64,000 nt of DNA. Source: DASQPR01 sp963836785. GTDB lineage: Bacteria > Actinomycetota > Actinomycetes > Mycobacteriales > Micromonosporaceae. Under the pieces are notes generated by a model that was not told the origin of the DNA, did no database searches, and saw only the letters and a list, made by a program, of their open reading frames with translations. Location of the stretch: contig CAWIKW010000001.1 in the NCBI GenBank assembly GCA_963836785.1, positions 806,001 to 870,000 on the forward strand, in the 5' to 3' direction. The translations under genes and the position numbers were made by a program. This document shows, piece after piece, positions 16,715 through 25,498 of this stretch (position 1 is its first letter; each line of letters begins with the position of its first letter).

Positions 16715-18133
16715 ATGCACCCGGGACAGACGCTCGCCGACCGCTACCGATTGGACGAACCGATCGCCACGGGCGGTATGGGTGAAGTGTGGCGCGCGAC
16801 GGATGGCGTGCTCGGCCGTACCGTCGCAGTGAAGATCTTGCGGTCCGACCGATCGGTCGACGCGTCGTTCGGCGCGAGGTTCCGGGCCGAGGCACGCATG
16901 CTCGCGACATTGCACCATCCCGGCGTCGTCGACATATACGACTATGGCGAGGTCTCATCCGGCCCAGGCGCGCCGGAGGTCGCATACCTGGTGATGGCGT
17001 ACGTCGACGGTGAGCCGCTCTCCCACCGGCTGACCGCGTCCGGACGCCTGTCCCCGGCGGCGACCATGTCGATCGTGGCTCAGACGGCGGCGGCGCTCCA
17101 CGCCGCCCATGCGACCGGCATCGTCCACCGTGATGTGAAGCCGGGCAATGTGCTGATCGACGCCGGAGGTCGGGTCATCCTGGTGGACTTCGGCATTGCC
17201 CACACCGCCGGCACCGAGGGACTGACCGGGGTGCGCGACGTCCTCGGGACGGCCCGCTACATGGCGCCGGAGCAGGCCACGAAACGGCCGCTCACGCCAG
17301 CCACGGACGTCTATGCGCTCGGCACACTCGCATACGAATGTCTGGCTGGAACGCCGCCGTTCCCGGGCAACGACGTTATCGCCGTCGCCATGGCGCATGT
17401 CTATGACGAGCCACCCACGCTGCCGGCCGATGTTCCCGCCGCGGTACGCGACGTCGTGATGACGGCCATGGCCAAGGATCCGGCCAGCAGGTTTCCGACC
17501 GCCGCGGCGATGGCGATGGCGGCACAGCGGGCGGCGGACCCGAGAACGGCTGGCTATCCGGCCGCGGCGATGGCACCGCCCACCGCGGCGACGGCCCGTT
17601 TCGCGCCGGCCGGACGGGTCGCCGCCACCGGGATCACCCGACCCGCCGTCCCTCCCGTACCCCCGGAACCGCGTTCGAAGCGCGGAGTCGCCGCGGCCGT
17701 CGCCAGCCTGGCGGTCGCCGGCATCGCGATCGCGGTCCTCCTGGCTGCGTTTCACCCCGGCATATCTGGCACGACACCGCCGGGGCAGCCGACGTCGACG
17801 GCATCGACCGGGGCCGGGCCGGGACCTTTGGGAGCGCCCGGCGGGTCCAGCGCGGACGGCGCGAAGGGCCGAACGTCAACGTCCCACCAACCGTCGGGTG
17901 CTGCGCACGCAGGCAAAACGGCAGCCACGACGGCGACGACGAAGCCGACCGCCGCGGCTCCGTCGACCGCTCCGCCGAAGACGGGAACGCCGACCGGCGG
18001 TGGCGGTCCGTCCGCCGCTCCGAGTCCATCCGGCAGCGGCGATACATCCGGAGGCGGGGGTACGTCGGGCGGCGGCTCCGGCGGCGGACCTGGCGGCGGG
18101 ACGACCACACCGCCGCCAAGCTCCACCGGGTGA
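16715..18133 (+). CDS. PknB-type Ser/Thr protein kinase, membrane-anchored
   Basis: 472 aa from the ATG at 16715. A complete N-terminal kinase domain: glycine loop IATGGMGEVWRA, Lys in VAVKILR, HRDVKPGNVLI, DFGIAH, the APE motif ARYMAPEQAT, and TDVYALGTLAYECLAG. A Pro/Ala linker leads to one membrane segment (AAAVASLAVAGIAIAVLLAAF, about residues 325-350). The outside part is a 120-residue Gly/Ser/Thr/Pro-rich tail with no PASTA repeat or other sensor, so ligand sensing is not evident. Same strand as, and 70 nt after, the STAS gene. Confidence 0.92.
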   Translation: MHPGQTLADRYRLDEPIATGGMGEVWRATDGVLGRTVAVKILRSDRSVDASFGARFRAEARMLATLHHPGVVDIYDYGEVSSGPGAPEVAYLVMAYVDGEPLSHRLTASGRLSPAATMSIVAQTAAALHAAHATGIVHRDVKPGNVLIDAGGRVILVDFGIAHTAGTEGLTGVRDVLGTARYMAPEQATKRPLTPATDVYALGTLAYECLAGTPPFPGNDVIAVAMAHVYDEPPTLPADVPAAVRDVVMTAMAKDPASRFPTAAAMAMAAQRAADPRTAGYPAAAMAPPTAATARFAPAGRVAATGITRPAVPPVPPEPRSKRGVAAAVASLAVAGIAIAVLLAAFHPGISGTTPPGQPTSTASTGAGPGPLGAPGGSSADGAKGRTSTSHQPSGAAHAGKTAATTATTKPTAAAPSTAPPKTGTPTGGGGPSAAPSPSGSGDTSGGGGTSGGGSGGGPGGGTTTPPPSSTG

Positions 18134-18199
18134 TCTTCGGAACCCCTGTGTCCCCGGGTTCGACGTTTGGATGGACCGGCACGGCGGACATCGCCTGAC

Positions 18200-18239
18200 G
18201 CGCCGGCGCCCCACGGGTCTGCCCCGGGTGCGCCGGCGC
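18200..18239. repeat. Inverted repeat, possible terminator
   Basis: The self-complementary 10-mer GCGCCGGCGC occurs at 18200-18209 and 18230-18239, so a stem with a 20-nt loop can form. It lies between the convergent kinase and lipoprotein genes. Confidence 0.35.
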
Positions 18240-18257
18240 GGTCGAGGTTCTACGCCG

Positions 18258-18325
18258 TTACTTCTGGATCGCGATTACTTCTGGATCGCAATTACTTCTG
18301 AGTCGCGGCTACTTCTGGATCGCCG
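18258..18325. repeat. Four tandem 17-bp repeats at a gene's 3' end
   Basis: Consensus TTACTTCTGGATCGCGA, four head-to-tail copies at 18258, 18275, 18292 and 18309; the third and fourth diverge slightly. The last copy contains the stop codon and final codons (AIQK-stop on the minus strand) of the lipoprotein gene, so the others are duplicated stop regions outside the gene. Confidence 0.85.
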
Positions 18326-18860
18326 CTCCGGCGGGTGAAACGAGCCACCAGAGACCGCCGAATTGGTTCAGACCCTGACCGGTCGTCTGTCCGGGTGCGG
18401 TATCGGCCACGTAGTAGTAGAGCGGGTGGCCGTTGTACACCACCTGTGTCGAGCCGTCGCTCCGAGTGAACGTGGTTAGCATCGACGCGGTCGCGCCGCT
18501 GCCGGCCGTCGGATTGCCTTTCGTCGTCAGCGGCGGCCAGGCGGCCGCACACGCGCCAGTGCAGACCGACTTACCGCCGGTGTCGGCAACGAATAAATAC
18601 AGAGACTTGCCCGAGCCGTCGGTCAGATATGTCCCGGCCGAGCCGGTCTTGGTCATCACCACGGCCGGTCCGCTGGGCGCCGACGGCGTAGTTCCACCGG
18701 CCGCCCCTCCATACGGGTTGGTGGTTTGGCCAGTGGTGCTGCTACTGCCATTGCTACTGCTCCCGCACGCCACGAGTAACAGGCTCGCGAACACGAGCAC
18801 CGCGACGGCGCGCCAACCATGCATGTGCGCTCTCACATTTCGTGACACTGCATATTGCAT
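18309..18860 (-). CDS. COG4315-type lipoprotein (Yx[FWY]xxD repeats)
   Basis: 183 aa from the ATG at 18860 (GAGAGGGCC upstream); ATG 18824 would still keep the signal. The lipoprotein signal is VLVFASLLLVACGSSSNG with Cys as the lipid site. A Ser/Thr/Gly linker precedes two repeats of the secreted COG4315 domain: GTYLTDGSGKSLYLFVADTGGKSVCTGACAAAWPPL and VVYNGHPLYYYVADTAPGQTTGQGLNQFGGLWWLVSPAG. YLFVAD and YYYVAD match the Yx[FWY]xxD motif. Surface-anchored; the molecular function of the family is not established. Confidence 0.85.
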   Translation of the reverse strand: MQYAVSRNVRAHMHGWRAVAVLVFASLLLVACGSSSNGSSSTTGQTTNPYGGAAGGTTPSAPSGPAVVMTKTGSAGTYLTDGSGKSLYLFVADTGGKSVCTGACAAAWPPLTTKGNPTAGSGATASMLTTFTRSDGSTQVVYNGHPLYYYVADTAPGQTTGQGLNQFGGLWWLVSPAGAAIQK

Positions 18861-19332
18861 GCCTCGGCCCTCTCTACAGATTGAGGAAGTTGTGGGCAGC
18901 ACGACGGTCACGGCCGCGGGTGTTCACGCGGCCGTGTTTCGCATGACCGTCGCCGCCGTCGAAATGGAGTCCGGCGTGGCGATCATGAACGGGTCCTGGA
19001 GCCCGAAGAACTTCATCCTTGAGGCGTGCTTTGCTCGCCTCGGTCCAGGCGGCCAGGGCACTCAGGTGTTATCGCCGTTCCAGCCCAGGGTAGGCGCGTT
19101 GACCGGACCGAGTGCAGGATCGCGATATCGGAGCCGGCCCCATCTCATGGCGCTGTTCTGAGCTGTCGTACCCCCCGACACGCGCACCCTACGCAGCGGC
19201 ACCGCCTGCGGTCCGCAGGCACGCACTCGGCAACCAGTCTGGAAAGCGACGAGAATGTACGTGAGTCCGCGTACGCTTTACCGGCCCCGACCAAGATCTT
19301 TCGCGCTGAGTCGAACCGTACTTGCTGTGTCG
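18861..19332. other. Intergenic region with one stem-loop, no gene seen
   Basis: Contains a 10-bp stem (CACGGCCGCG / CGCGGCCGTG, 18909-18936) upstream of the lipoprotein gene. The rest, up to the end of the DivIVA-like gene, shows no convincing ORF on either strand. Confidence 0.4.
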
Positions 19333-20916
19333 CTAGGCCGGCGCGACCGTCTGTGCCACCGTCGTCTCCTCCGGTGCACGCTGCGCCGGGACGACATTGT
19401 TCGCGTCGTGGCGGGCGTGGTCGCCGTCAGCCGTCGGCACTGCGGGCAGCAGTGCGGCCTCCTCGGCGGCCTCCGGTTCGATGGCCGTGGCCGGTTCGGC
19501 GGCCGTGGCCGGTTCGGCGGCCGTGGCCGGTTCGGCAGCCGTGGCCGGTTCGGCGGCCGTCGCCGGTTCGATAGTCAGGGCCGGCTCGTTAGCCATCGGT
19601 TCATCAACCATGGCCGGCTCGTCAGTCATGGCCGCCCGCGGATCGGTTACCCGGTCGGACTCCGGCTCGGCGGCGCCCAGGCTCTGCGCCGTTGCATTGG
19701 CCGGATCCGCCTGGGTTTCGTCGTCCGGCGCTGGCTCGGTCGCCGTGTCGGCGACCGGTTCGGACGCGGGGTCGACCGCTCGCCTGGCCTCCGGCACCAC
19801 CACCTGGGGATACTCGCCGGTGTCGCCGCTGCTCGCTGCGGCCGCCATCACCGCGGCCGCGGCCAGGTCGGCTACCCGCTTGGCCTCGCGCTGCACGCGA
19901 GCTCGCACCTCTTTCGCGTGCCGGTCGGCGGAGTCGGCCGCCCGTCGCGTTTCGTCCAGCCGTGCCAGCTCCGCTGCCAGTTCCTCCCGGACCCCGCCCA
20001 GGTGCTGTTGCAGCTGGCTCATTTGGGCGTTCGTGGTGTTCGCCTCATGACGTGACCGGGCCAGCTGCTGCTCGGCCGCCGCCAGCTCCGTCTGCATCTG
20101 GGTCAACGCCTGCCGACGGGTCTGAATCTGCTGCTGTACGCCGGCAAGCTGCTGCTGATGAGCGGCGGTTTGCTCGTCGGCGCGCCGGCGCAGATCGGCG
20201 GCCCGTCGCTGTGCGTCCGCCTGAAGGGCTGCATTCTTCTGATCGGCGATGGTCCGCTGCTCGGTCATGTCCTGCTCGGCCGCCGCGCGCTGCTCACCGA
20301 TCTCCCGTTCGAGGTTGGCCTTGGCCTGCGCGCGCTCTTGTTCCATCTGGGCGCGGCCGGCCTCGATCTCCTGCTGAACTTGCGCACGTGCCGCCTCGAC
20401 CGCCGCCTCGGCCTCAGCATGGGCTCGCTCGACCTGCTCGGCGCTGCGTTCGCCGATCTGCTTGGCCTCCTGCTCGGCACGTTCCCGAGCGGCGACACCT
20501 TCCGCCCGCAGCTTGTCGGCGTGTTGGCGGCTCTCGGCCAGCATCCGCTCCGCTTCGGCCTGGTGGTGGGCAACGCGCTGCTCGGTCAGATCAGTGATGG
20601 CGTCGGCCTGTTTCTCGGCGAGCGACAGGATCTGGTCGACCATCGGGCCGAGGTGGCGGAACGATGCACGGTCGACCTGCGGCGGTCGCCCGCGCATCTC
20701 GGCCAGCTCGCCTTCGATATGGCGGATCTGCGCCCCGAGGTCCTGGACCTGGTCGTACGCCCGCTCACGCTCGGCCGTCAGTGTCGAGATCTCGTTCGCC
20801 AGCTGCGAGACGTACTCATCGACCTGACGTTTGTCGTAACCGCGCATCGCCACCGCGAAGCTGGGCAACATCGGAGCGTCGTCGCTGAGCGCGAGCAACC
20901 CATTGTCATGCGACAT
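19333..20916 (-). CDS. DivIVA-like long coiled-coil protein with EPATAA repeat tail
   Basis: 527 aa from the ATG at 20916, RBS GGAGGATT. The N-terminus is DivIVA-like (SFAVAMRGYDKRQVDEYVSQLANEISTL), a motif that binds curved membrane in polar-growth proteins. Residues of roughly 50-340 are an Ala/Glu/Gln/Arg-rich coiled coil with few breaks. An acidic C-terminus follows, with five EPATAA-type repeats and other DEPAM/NEPAL variants. Likely a cytoskeletal or polarity scaffold like the filament-forming coiled-coil proteins of actinobacteria. It is monocistronic, and its partners cannot be read. Confidence 0.82.
   Translation of the reverse strand: MSHDNGLLALSDDAPMLPSFAVAMRGYDKRQVDEYVSQLANEISTLTAERERAYDQVQDLGAQIRHIEGELAEMRGRPPQVDRASFRHLGPMVDQILSLAEKQADAITDLTEQRVAHHQAEAERMLAESRQHADKLRAEGVAARERAEQEAKQIGERSAEQVERAHAEAEAAVEAARAQVQQEIEAGRAQMEQERAQAKANLEREIGEQRAAAEQDMTEQRTIADQKNAALQADAQRRAADLRRRADEQTAAHQQQLAGVQQQIQTRRQALTQMQTELAAAEQQLARSRHEANTTNAQMSQLQQHLGGVREELAAELARLDETRRAADSADRHAKEVRARVQREAKRVADLAAAAVMAAAASSGDTGEYPQVVVPEARRAVDPASEPVADTATEPAPDDETQADPANATAQSLGAAEPESDRVTDPRAAMTDEPAMVDEPMANEPALTIEPATAAEPATAAEPATAAEPATAAEPATAIEPEAAEEAALLPAVPTADGDHARHDANNVVPAQRAPEETTVAQTVAPA
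19483..19572 (-). repeat. Five 18-bp coding tandem repeats (EPATAA)
   Basis: Near-identical 18-bp units (consensus GGCCGTGGCCGGTTCGGC on the + strand) encode EPATAA. The first three are identical; the last differs at three positions. The length is a multiple of three, so copy number can change without breaking the frame. Confidence 0.9.
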
Positions 20917-21456
20917 GCGTAATCCTCCAACCGATCGCGGCGCGCGATGCCGACCGATGAGCGGCGCCGAAGGGGCACAGTGGAGAGCAGCCGACGACCG
21001 GTCACCCGTCTGCGCCTCCACGAGATTATCGCCGTAGGCGAGTGTGCATCAGGCCGCCCCGGCAGGGCGACCTCAGAGCGTGCGGCCGTACGCGATTTCG
21101 GCCAGCGTGGTTCGTCGTTCATTCAGACATACATGTCCGTTAGTACGGCCGTCGCCGCAGCGGACGTCGCCACGTTCCATACGCACGAACGGGGTGCGGC
21201 CCGCTTGACCGGGATGTAGGCGGATTGATTGGCCTGACTCGCTGGTCTTTGTCGCTGTCTTTCGCGCTTTGTCCCTCGTCCTCGTTAGTGGCGAGGGAGC
21301 CGTTCGGCGCGTACCACAAGGGCGAGTGGCGCGAGGTCTACAGCGGCTAGCGCGCAGCTCCCGCTGACGTATAGCCGCAATGACGGAAAGAGCCGTCCGA
21401 AGGTCGGACCGACGCGGGGGACATCATCGCTACGCACAAGCGATCATCAAGAGCGC
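20917..21456. other. Intergenic region, no gene seen
   Basis: 540 bp between the DivIVA-like gene start and the NTF2-like gene stop. A short stem (CCCTCG/CGAGGG) near 21271-21299 is the only structure noted. It must contain the DivIVA promoter. Confidence 0.4.
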
Positions 21457-21888
21457 TCAACCGCTGAGGTGCTCGTGCTGCATCGTCCAGCTGCCGCCTC
21501 GATTCACCAGCACATTCGTGCCACGCCCCTGCCCGGAGCTAGTCCGGCCATCGACGACGCCGGTCCAGGAGAAGCGGTACCGGCACACGGCATGGTCGGG
21601 TGCGGCCACCAACCATTCCAGATCTTTGATCTCGTACACCTCGTCATGGATTGTCGAGAACGTCCGCTCGATCGCCGCCGTGATTTCACCGACGCCCCGA
21701 TGAGAACCGTCCGAGAACCAGTAGGTGGCGTCCGCATCGATCATCGGCGCGACACGCCCGATGTCATGGCTGTTGTTCGCCGCCTCATACCGCGCCATGA
21801 ACGCGGTCAGTTCGGCGACAAGATCCGGCCCGTGCGCTTCGCCCGAGGAACGGGCCGCTGGAGCCCCAGACCGTGAATCTGCCGCCAC
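21457..21888 (-). CDS. SnoaL/NTF2-like domain protein
   Basis: 143 aa from the GTG at 21888, which shares its G with the stop of the upstream gene (TAGTG). The frame continues to 21948, but the coupled start is preferred. The NTF2-like cone fold is suggested by LVAELTAFMARYEAANNSHDIGRVAPMIDADATYWFSDG, then EITAAIERTFSTIHDEVYEIKDLEW, YRFSWTGVVDG and GTNVLVNRGGSWTMQHEH. Known members are small isomerases, cyclases or binding proteins. Substrate unknown. Confidence 0.75.
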   Translation of the reverse strand: MAADSRSGAPAARSSGEAHGPDLVAELTAFMARYEAANNSHDIGRVAPMIDADATYWFSDGSHRGVGEITAAIERTFSTIHDEVYEIKDLEWLVAAPDHAVCRYRFSWTGVVDGRTSSGQGRGTNVLVNRGGSWTMQHEHLSG

Positions 21889-22259
21889 TACCGGTCCCAA
21901 GGCATCGGCGTCTTGGCCTGGCAGTCGGGATGACCGCGACCCGGCCACTCGCGGCCGAACGAACGGTTACACGGGCATCGAATCGGCGTATTGGCATTGT
22001 TCAACACCCGAAACCTCGGCGGCTTGAGCCGAGCGCCGTAATCCAGGCGTGCACCCGTCAGCACGGCAAGCGCTGCCGGGCTAACCACTAGCCGAGCGCC
22101 CTCGCAGCCGAATCCCTCATCGGCCGCACCTTCGTCCGCAACGTCAATCACATAAGCCGTGCCGGAACACCCCAACGCGGCGAGATCGATGCGGACTGAG
22201 CCATGCCGACCGATTTCTTCGATCGCCGATTCAGTTACCTCAAACGGAGGAAATCGCAT
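21888..22259 (-). CDS. HesB/IscA-like iron-sulfur assembly family protein
   Basis: 123 aa from the ATG at 22259 (MRFPPFEVTESAIEEIG). The A-type carrier pattern is seen: first Cys in AALGCSGTAYVIDVADEG, then LVVSPAALAVLTGARLDYG, and the C-terminal pair in RCPCNRSFG, a CxCxxSFG motif matching the IscA cluster ligands. An extra 20-residue tail with a fourth Cys (GRGHPDCQAK) is unusual. It should bind or transfer Fe-S clusters in the cytosol. Coupled to the NTF2-like gene by TAGTG; no other isc/suf gene is nearby. Confidence 0.75.
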   Translation of the reverse strand: MRFPPFEVTESAIEEIGRHGSVRIDLAALGCSGTAYVIDVADEGAADEGFGCEGARLVVSPAALAVLTGARLDYGARLKPPRFRVLNNANTPIRCPCNRSFGREWPGRGHPDCQAKTPMPWDR

Positions 22260-22405
22260 GCGATATGGCTTACCAACCCCCACCGACATCGTTACGCGAT
22301 CGCAGCGGTGAACCATGACGCCGTCCGATGCTGCGGGCCGATGTCCGACCTACGACGCGTGGCAGATCACGCGATCATTGTGGACGTTCGGCTCCTCGTA
22401 CGCGC

Positions 22406-22440
22406 AGCGGCCCGGCTCCCGATCGGGGAGCCGGGCCGCT
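22406..22440 (-). terminator. Strong stem-loop terminator of the beta-helix gene
   Basis: A perfect 15-bp stem (AGCGGCCCGGCTCCC and its complement) closed by a 5-nt loop, 10 nt after the stop of the minus-strand gene ending at 22451. No U-tract, as in many actinobacterial terminators. Confidence 0.8.
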
Positions 22441-22450
22441 GTTGATGCGA

Positions 22451-24070
22451 CTACGGAGCGACGACGCTGCCGTCGGAGTCGCGGTAGTTGCCGGTCCACG
22501 TGATACCGGCGTGGCCGCACGCGTCGGTGAGCCCGTAAGCGGCACTGTAGACGCCGGACTTCGGCGGAACGAACCGGTTGTCGCGTACCACCCAGTTCGT
22601 ACCCTGCTCCGGGCAGTACAGCGTGTAGGCGCCACCGCCCATGAAGTTGTCCTCGACTACCCACCCGTTGTTCAGCGTCGGATTGGTGATGATCGCCGAC
22701 GTCACCGGGTTGACCTCCAGGAGGGTGTTATGGCGGATCGTTACGTTGTTTCCACCCTGGGACTGGATCCCGTCGCCGTGAGCGGTCGACGTGCCCTCGC
22801 GCGCCGACACAACCGAGTCGACCAGCGACGAATTGGCGTTGATCTCCAGACCGTTCTCGCAGTCGTGGATGTAAACGGCGTGCGCGGCGAAGTTGGGTCC
22901 GGCAAGGCCGGTACCGCTGCCGTTCACGCAGTTGATTTCGACCCGGTCCAGGGTGGTCGTGCCGCCGGCCGAGTACGTGCTCACACCGTAGGCGCACGGG
23001 CCGATGATCCGCGAGTTGCGGATGGTGACGTTCGAGGCACGCACGTCGACGCAGCCGTGGATTTCCTTACCCTGCACCACGGCGCCATTGGTGGTGACGG
23101 TGAGGCCGCCGTTGACGACCGTGAGCGCTGTACCCGCGGGTACTCCGGCGGTCGCCGTCGTCGGATAGCCGCAGGCGGCCGGGTTGCTCACGCAACCATG
23201 CTGCGAGGGGCTGGTTGACGGGGGCGTCGAACCGCCAGATGAGCCTCCACCCGATGGGGAACCCGTCGGAGTCGGCGCAGCGGTGGGTCCGCTCGGGGTT
23301 GGCGCGGCGGTCGGCCCGGTCGTCGGCTGGCCGGTGGGGCCGGTCGTCGGCGTGCCGGGGCTCGACGGACTCGGCGTTGCACCCGGCGTGGACGGCACCG
23401 GAGTCGGGGTGCTGGGCGTACCCACGGTAAAGGTCTGCCTGGGGTTCAGGCTGATCCAATGACCGGCCTTCTTGTACATGAACCAGTACGTGTACGTGCC
23501 GACCCGGTTGAACGCCCTGCTCCCGGTGAACACCTTCTGCGACGTGCCGAGCTTCCACGCGTGCGCGCGCGCGAAGTCGACTCGGATTCCGTCCGGACCC
23601 TTCACCGTGAGGGCGACATCGGACAGCGTGGTCTCGCTCGCGGCGACGACCTTGGCGCCGGCGGTTACCGTCTGACCGACGGCCGCTTTGCTGACGTCCA
23701 CACCCAACGCCTGGACTGTCACTGGCGAGGCAACCCTGAAGTGGATGCCGCCGGCACCGGTCGCTGCGACCGCGATGCCACCGGTGAGCGCGGCGGCCAT
23801 CGCGGCAACGGGTATGAGCAGCCACTTCTTCTTTCCGGCGCCACGCCTGACATGACGATGCTCGCCCCGATGGCGGTCGCGACGCTGCGGGGTGCGGCTC
23901 TCCGTAGCAAGACGGTGCGTAGGTCCGGACGTGTCGTCGCCACCGGCCCAGAAGTGGGCGAAGCGGTCTTCTCCGTGGCGGGGGTCATAGCGATGATCTT
24001 GGCGGGGCGCTGCGTTCGGGCGCGCCGAAGGATTGCCCTGGCTGTCGCCGGGCAGGGTGTATCGATGCAC
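22451..24070 (-). CDS. Membrane-anchored/secreted protein with right-handed beta-helix C-terminal domain
   Basis: 539 aa from the GTG at 24070 (GAAGGG upstream). A basic His/Arg-rich N-terminus of about 80 residues precedes a membrane/signal segment (WLLIPVAAMAAALTGGIAVAA). Next come a small beta domain (VGQTVTAGAKVVAASETTLSDV to WISLNPRQTFTVG), a 100-residue Thr/Pro/Ser/Gly linker, and a C-terminal pectate-lyase-like beta-helix with rung repeats (VTIRNSRIIG, TTLDRVEINC, HAVYIHDCENGLEINAN, VTIRHNTLLEV, GWVVEDNFMGG, NWVVRDNRF). Likely surface carbohydrate binding or processing; catalytic residues were not identified. Confidence 0.8.
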   Translation of the reverse strand: MHRYTLPGDSQGNPSARPNAAPRQDHRYDPRHGEDRFAHFWAGGDDTSGPTHRLATESRTPQRRDRHRGEHRHVRRGAGKKKWLLIPVAAMAAALTGGIAVAATGAGGIHFRVASPVTVQALGVDVSKAAVGQTVTAGAKVVAASETTLSDVALTVKGPDGIRVDFARAHAWKLGTSQKVFTGSRAFNRVGTYTYWFMYKKAGHWISLNPRQTFTVGTPSTPTPVPSTPGATPSPSSPGTPTTGPTGQPTTGPTAAPTPSGPTAAPTPTGSPSGGGSSGGSTPPSTSPSQHGCVSNPAACGYPTTATAGVPAGTALTVVNGGLTVTTNGAVVQGKEIHGCVDVRASNVTIRNSRIIGPCAYGVSTYSAGGTTTLDRVEINCVNGSGTGLAGPNFAAHAVYIHDCENGLEINANSSLVDSVVSAREGTSTAHGDGIQSQGGNNVTIRHNTLLEVNPVTSAIITNPTLNNGWVVEDNFMGGGAYTLYCPEQGTNWVVRDNRFVPPKSGVYSAAYGLTDACGHAGITWTGNYRDSDGSVVAP

Positions 24071-24868
24071 AGCTATCCCTTCGTACGCCTGCGAGGTGAG
24101 CTGTCGGGTTCGGGCGCGAAGGTTGCCCGGCCGGGAAATCCCGGCTTCACCCCAAGGCACCGCGGTCGCGGCGCCATCGAGGGTTCCCCCACTCCTGTCC
24201 TTGCTCAATTTCCTGGGGGCGCACCGCCCGGTGGACAGGACTCGGCGTATCCGGTCGGCGCGGCCGGCCCTGTTCAGCCAGCACATCTTGATAACACAAC
24301 GTCACGATCATGATTCGGTCACGCGCTGCTCCCGACCGGGACCGATAGGTCACCAGAGCCGCCAACCGCCCGAAATGCGATCACGTACCGTGCCCGAGCT
24401 GCCACGCGGCGCCGACGTCGATTCGAGATTCGGCGTGACGCGGGTCACAAAAATACCCGAACGATTGACGATCTCCTCAGGCGATCGGCGCCGGCCGGCC
24501 GCCGCTGCCGACCCGCGCCGTACTTGGCGACGGGCGATAATTCGAGCTCAACCGGGTCGGGCCGTCGCCGGCGACGGAGCCGTGGCGGTGGGTTGACGGC
24601 GCATAGCTGCTCGCCGGCACCGACGGGCTGCCGTAGTGTCCACGGACGGGGATCCGACCGGGGACGGATACGGGCGCGAGGTATCAGCGGCAACTCGGTT
24701 GGTGGCGACTGGCCGTACGCGAGAACCCGACAGCCGTCCAGCCCAACCCAGCGCGACGATTCCGCCACGCCGGTCACCCCGCCGGGTCGTTGCTCGCGAC
24801 TCGCGGCTAGCGACCTCTTCAGACCAGCCGCGCGGGCCGCCGACCATGAGCGACGCGGACAGCGGCTG
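24071..24868. other. Gene-poor region of about 800 bp
   Basis: No frame here shows coding character; open frames are Arg/Pro-rich shadows. It holds the promoter of the beta-helix gene at its left and the 3' flank of the PEGA-like gene at its right. No RNA gene recognised. Confidence 0.4.
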
Positions 24869-25486
24869 CTATGTGCGTCGTTTTCGGCCGGGCGACCGGC
24901 GCGGCCGGGAGTACTCGCGAACGATCATCGCGGACCACATGGCGGCGACCGCACAAGCTGTGAGCGCCATCGCATGATGGGCCTCGACGTGGCCACCAAA
25001 TCCCTCTAGCGACAGCGCTGCCGCGGCCGCCAGTACGGCACCGATTTGCAGCGCATCGGCAAGCCGCCCCAGGCCCACACTGTGGACCGGAAACTGCGGT
25101 GCGCCAGTGAACCGGAATTCCAGCACCGACCAGGCCACGGTCGACGCGGCGACCCCAGTGGTGCCAAGGACTCTGGCCCGCAGCTCCAGGTACACATCGT
25201 CGTTGTCCGCGACCGTGACCGTGATGACATCGCTTTCGAAATGATCCAGACGGGCCTGCAGACGATGCGTTCCCGGCACCACTTCAATCGTTTCCTGATC
25301 GCGGTGCCCGACGCTGCCGCAAGGATGCCCATCGAGCACGAGCTGACAGCGACGGAAACGGTCGCGCCCCCACCACTCGCGCCGCTCCACAATCAGCCGT
25401 GCCACGGTCGGCCTCCACCCAGGTCGTGACGCGACGGTATCTGACCGCCATCGAGCAAGCCAGACCTGCACGACACGACGAGTCAT
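24869..25486 (-). CDS. PEGA-like domain protein with C-terminal membrane segments
   Basis: 205 aa. The middle (CQLVLDGHPCGSVGHRDQETIEVVPGTHRLQARLDHFESDVITVTV) resembles a PEGA-type beta-sandwich, with the phrase V-x-PGTH-x-L-x-A. Two hydrophobic stretches follow (LADALQIGAVLAAAAALSL, ALTACAVAAMWSAMIV), then a basic end. It starts 12 nt after the stop of the MFS gene, so it is probably co-transcribed with it. Assignment to PEGA is by pattern only; role unknown. Confidence 0.55.
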   Translation of the reverse strand: MTRRVVQVWLARWRSDTVASRPGWRPTVARLIVERREWWGRDRFRRCQLVLDGHPCGSVGHRDQETIEVVPGTHRLQARLDHFESDVITVTVADNDDVYLELRARVLGTTGVAASTVAWSVLEFRFTGAPQFPVHSVGLGRLADALQIGAVLAAAAALSLEGFGGHVEAHHAMALTACAVAAMWSAMIVREYSRPRRSPGRKRRT

Positions 25487-25498
25487 GACCTGGGTCGG

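Noticed and set aside
22407..22440. The 15-bp hairpin considered as a mobile-element end
   Set aside because: It sits 10 nt after a stop codon and is unique in the window; a terminator explains it better.
24445..25009. Several 100-160 codon frames in the 24.1-24.9 kb gap
   Set aside because: Arg/Ser/Gly-rich shadows on both strands with no RBS or domain.
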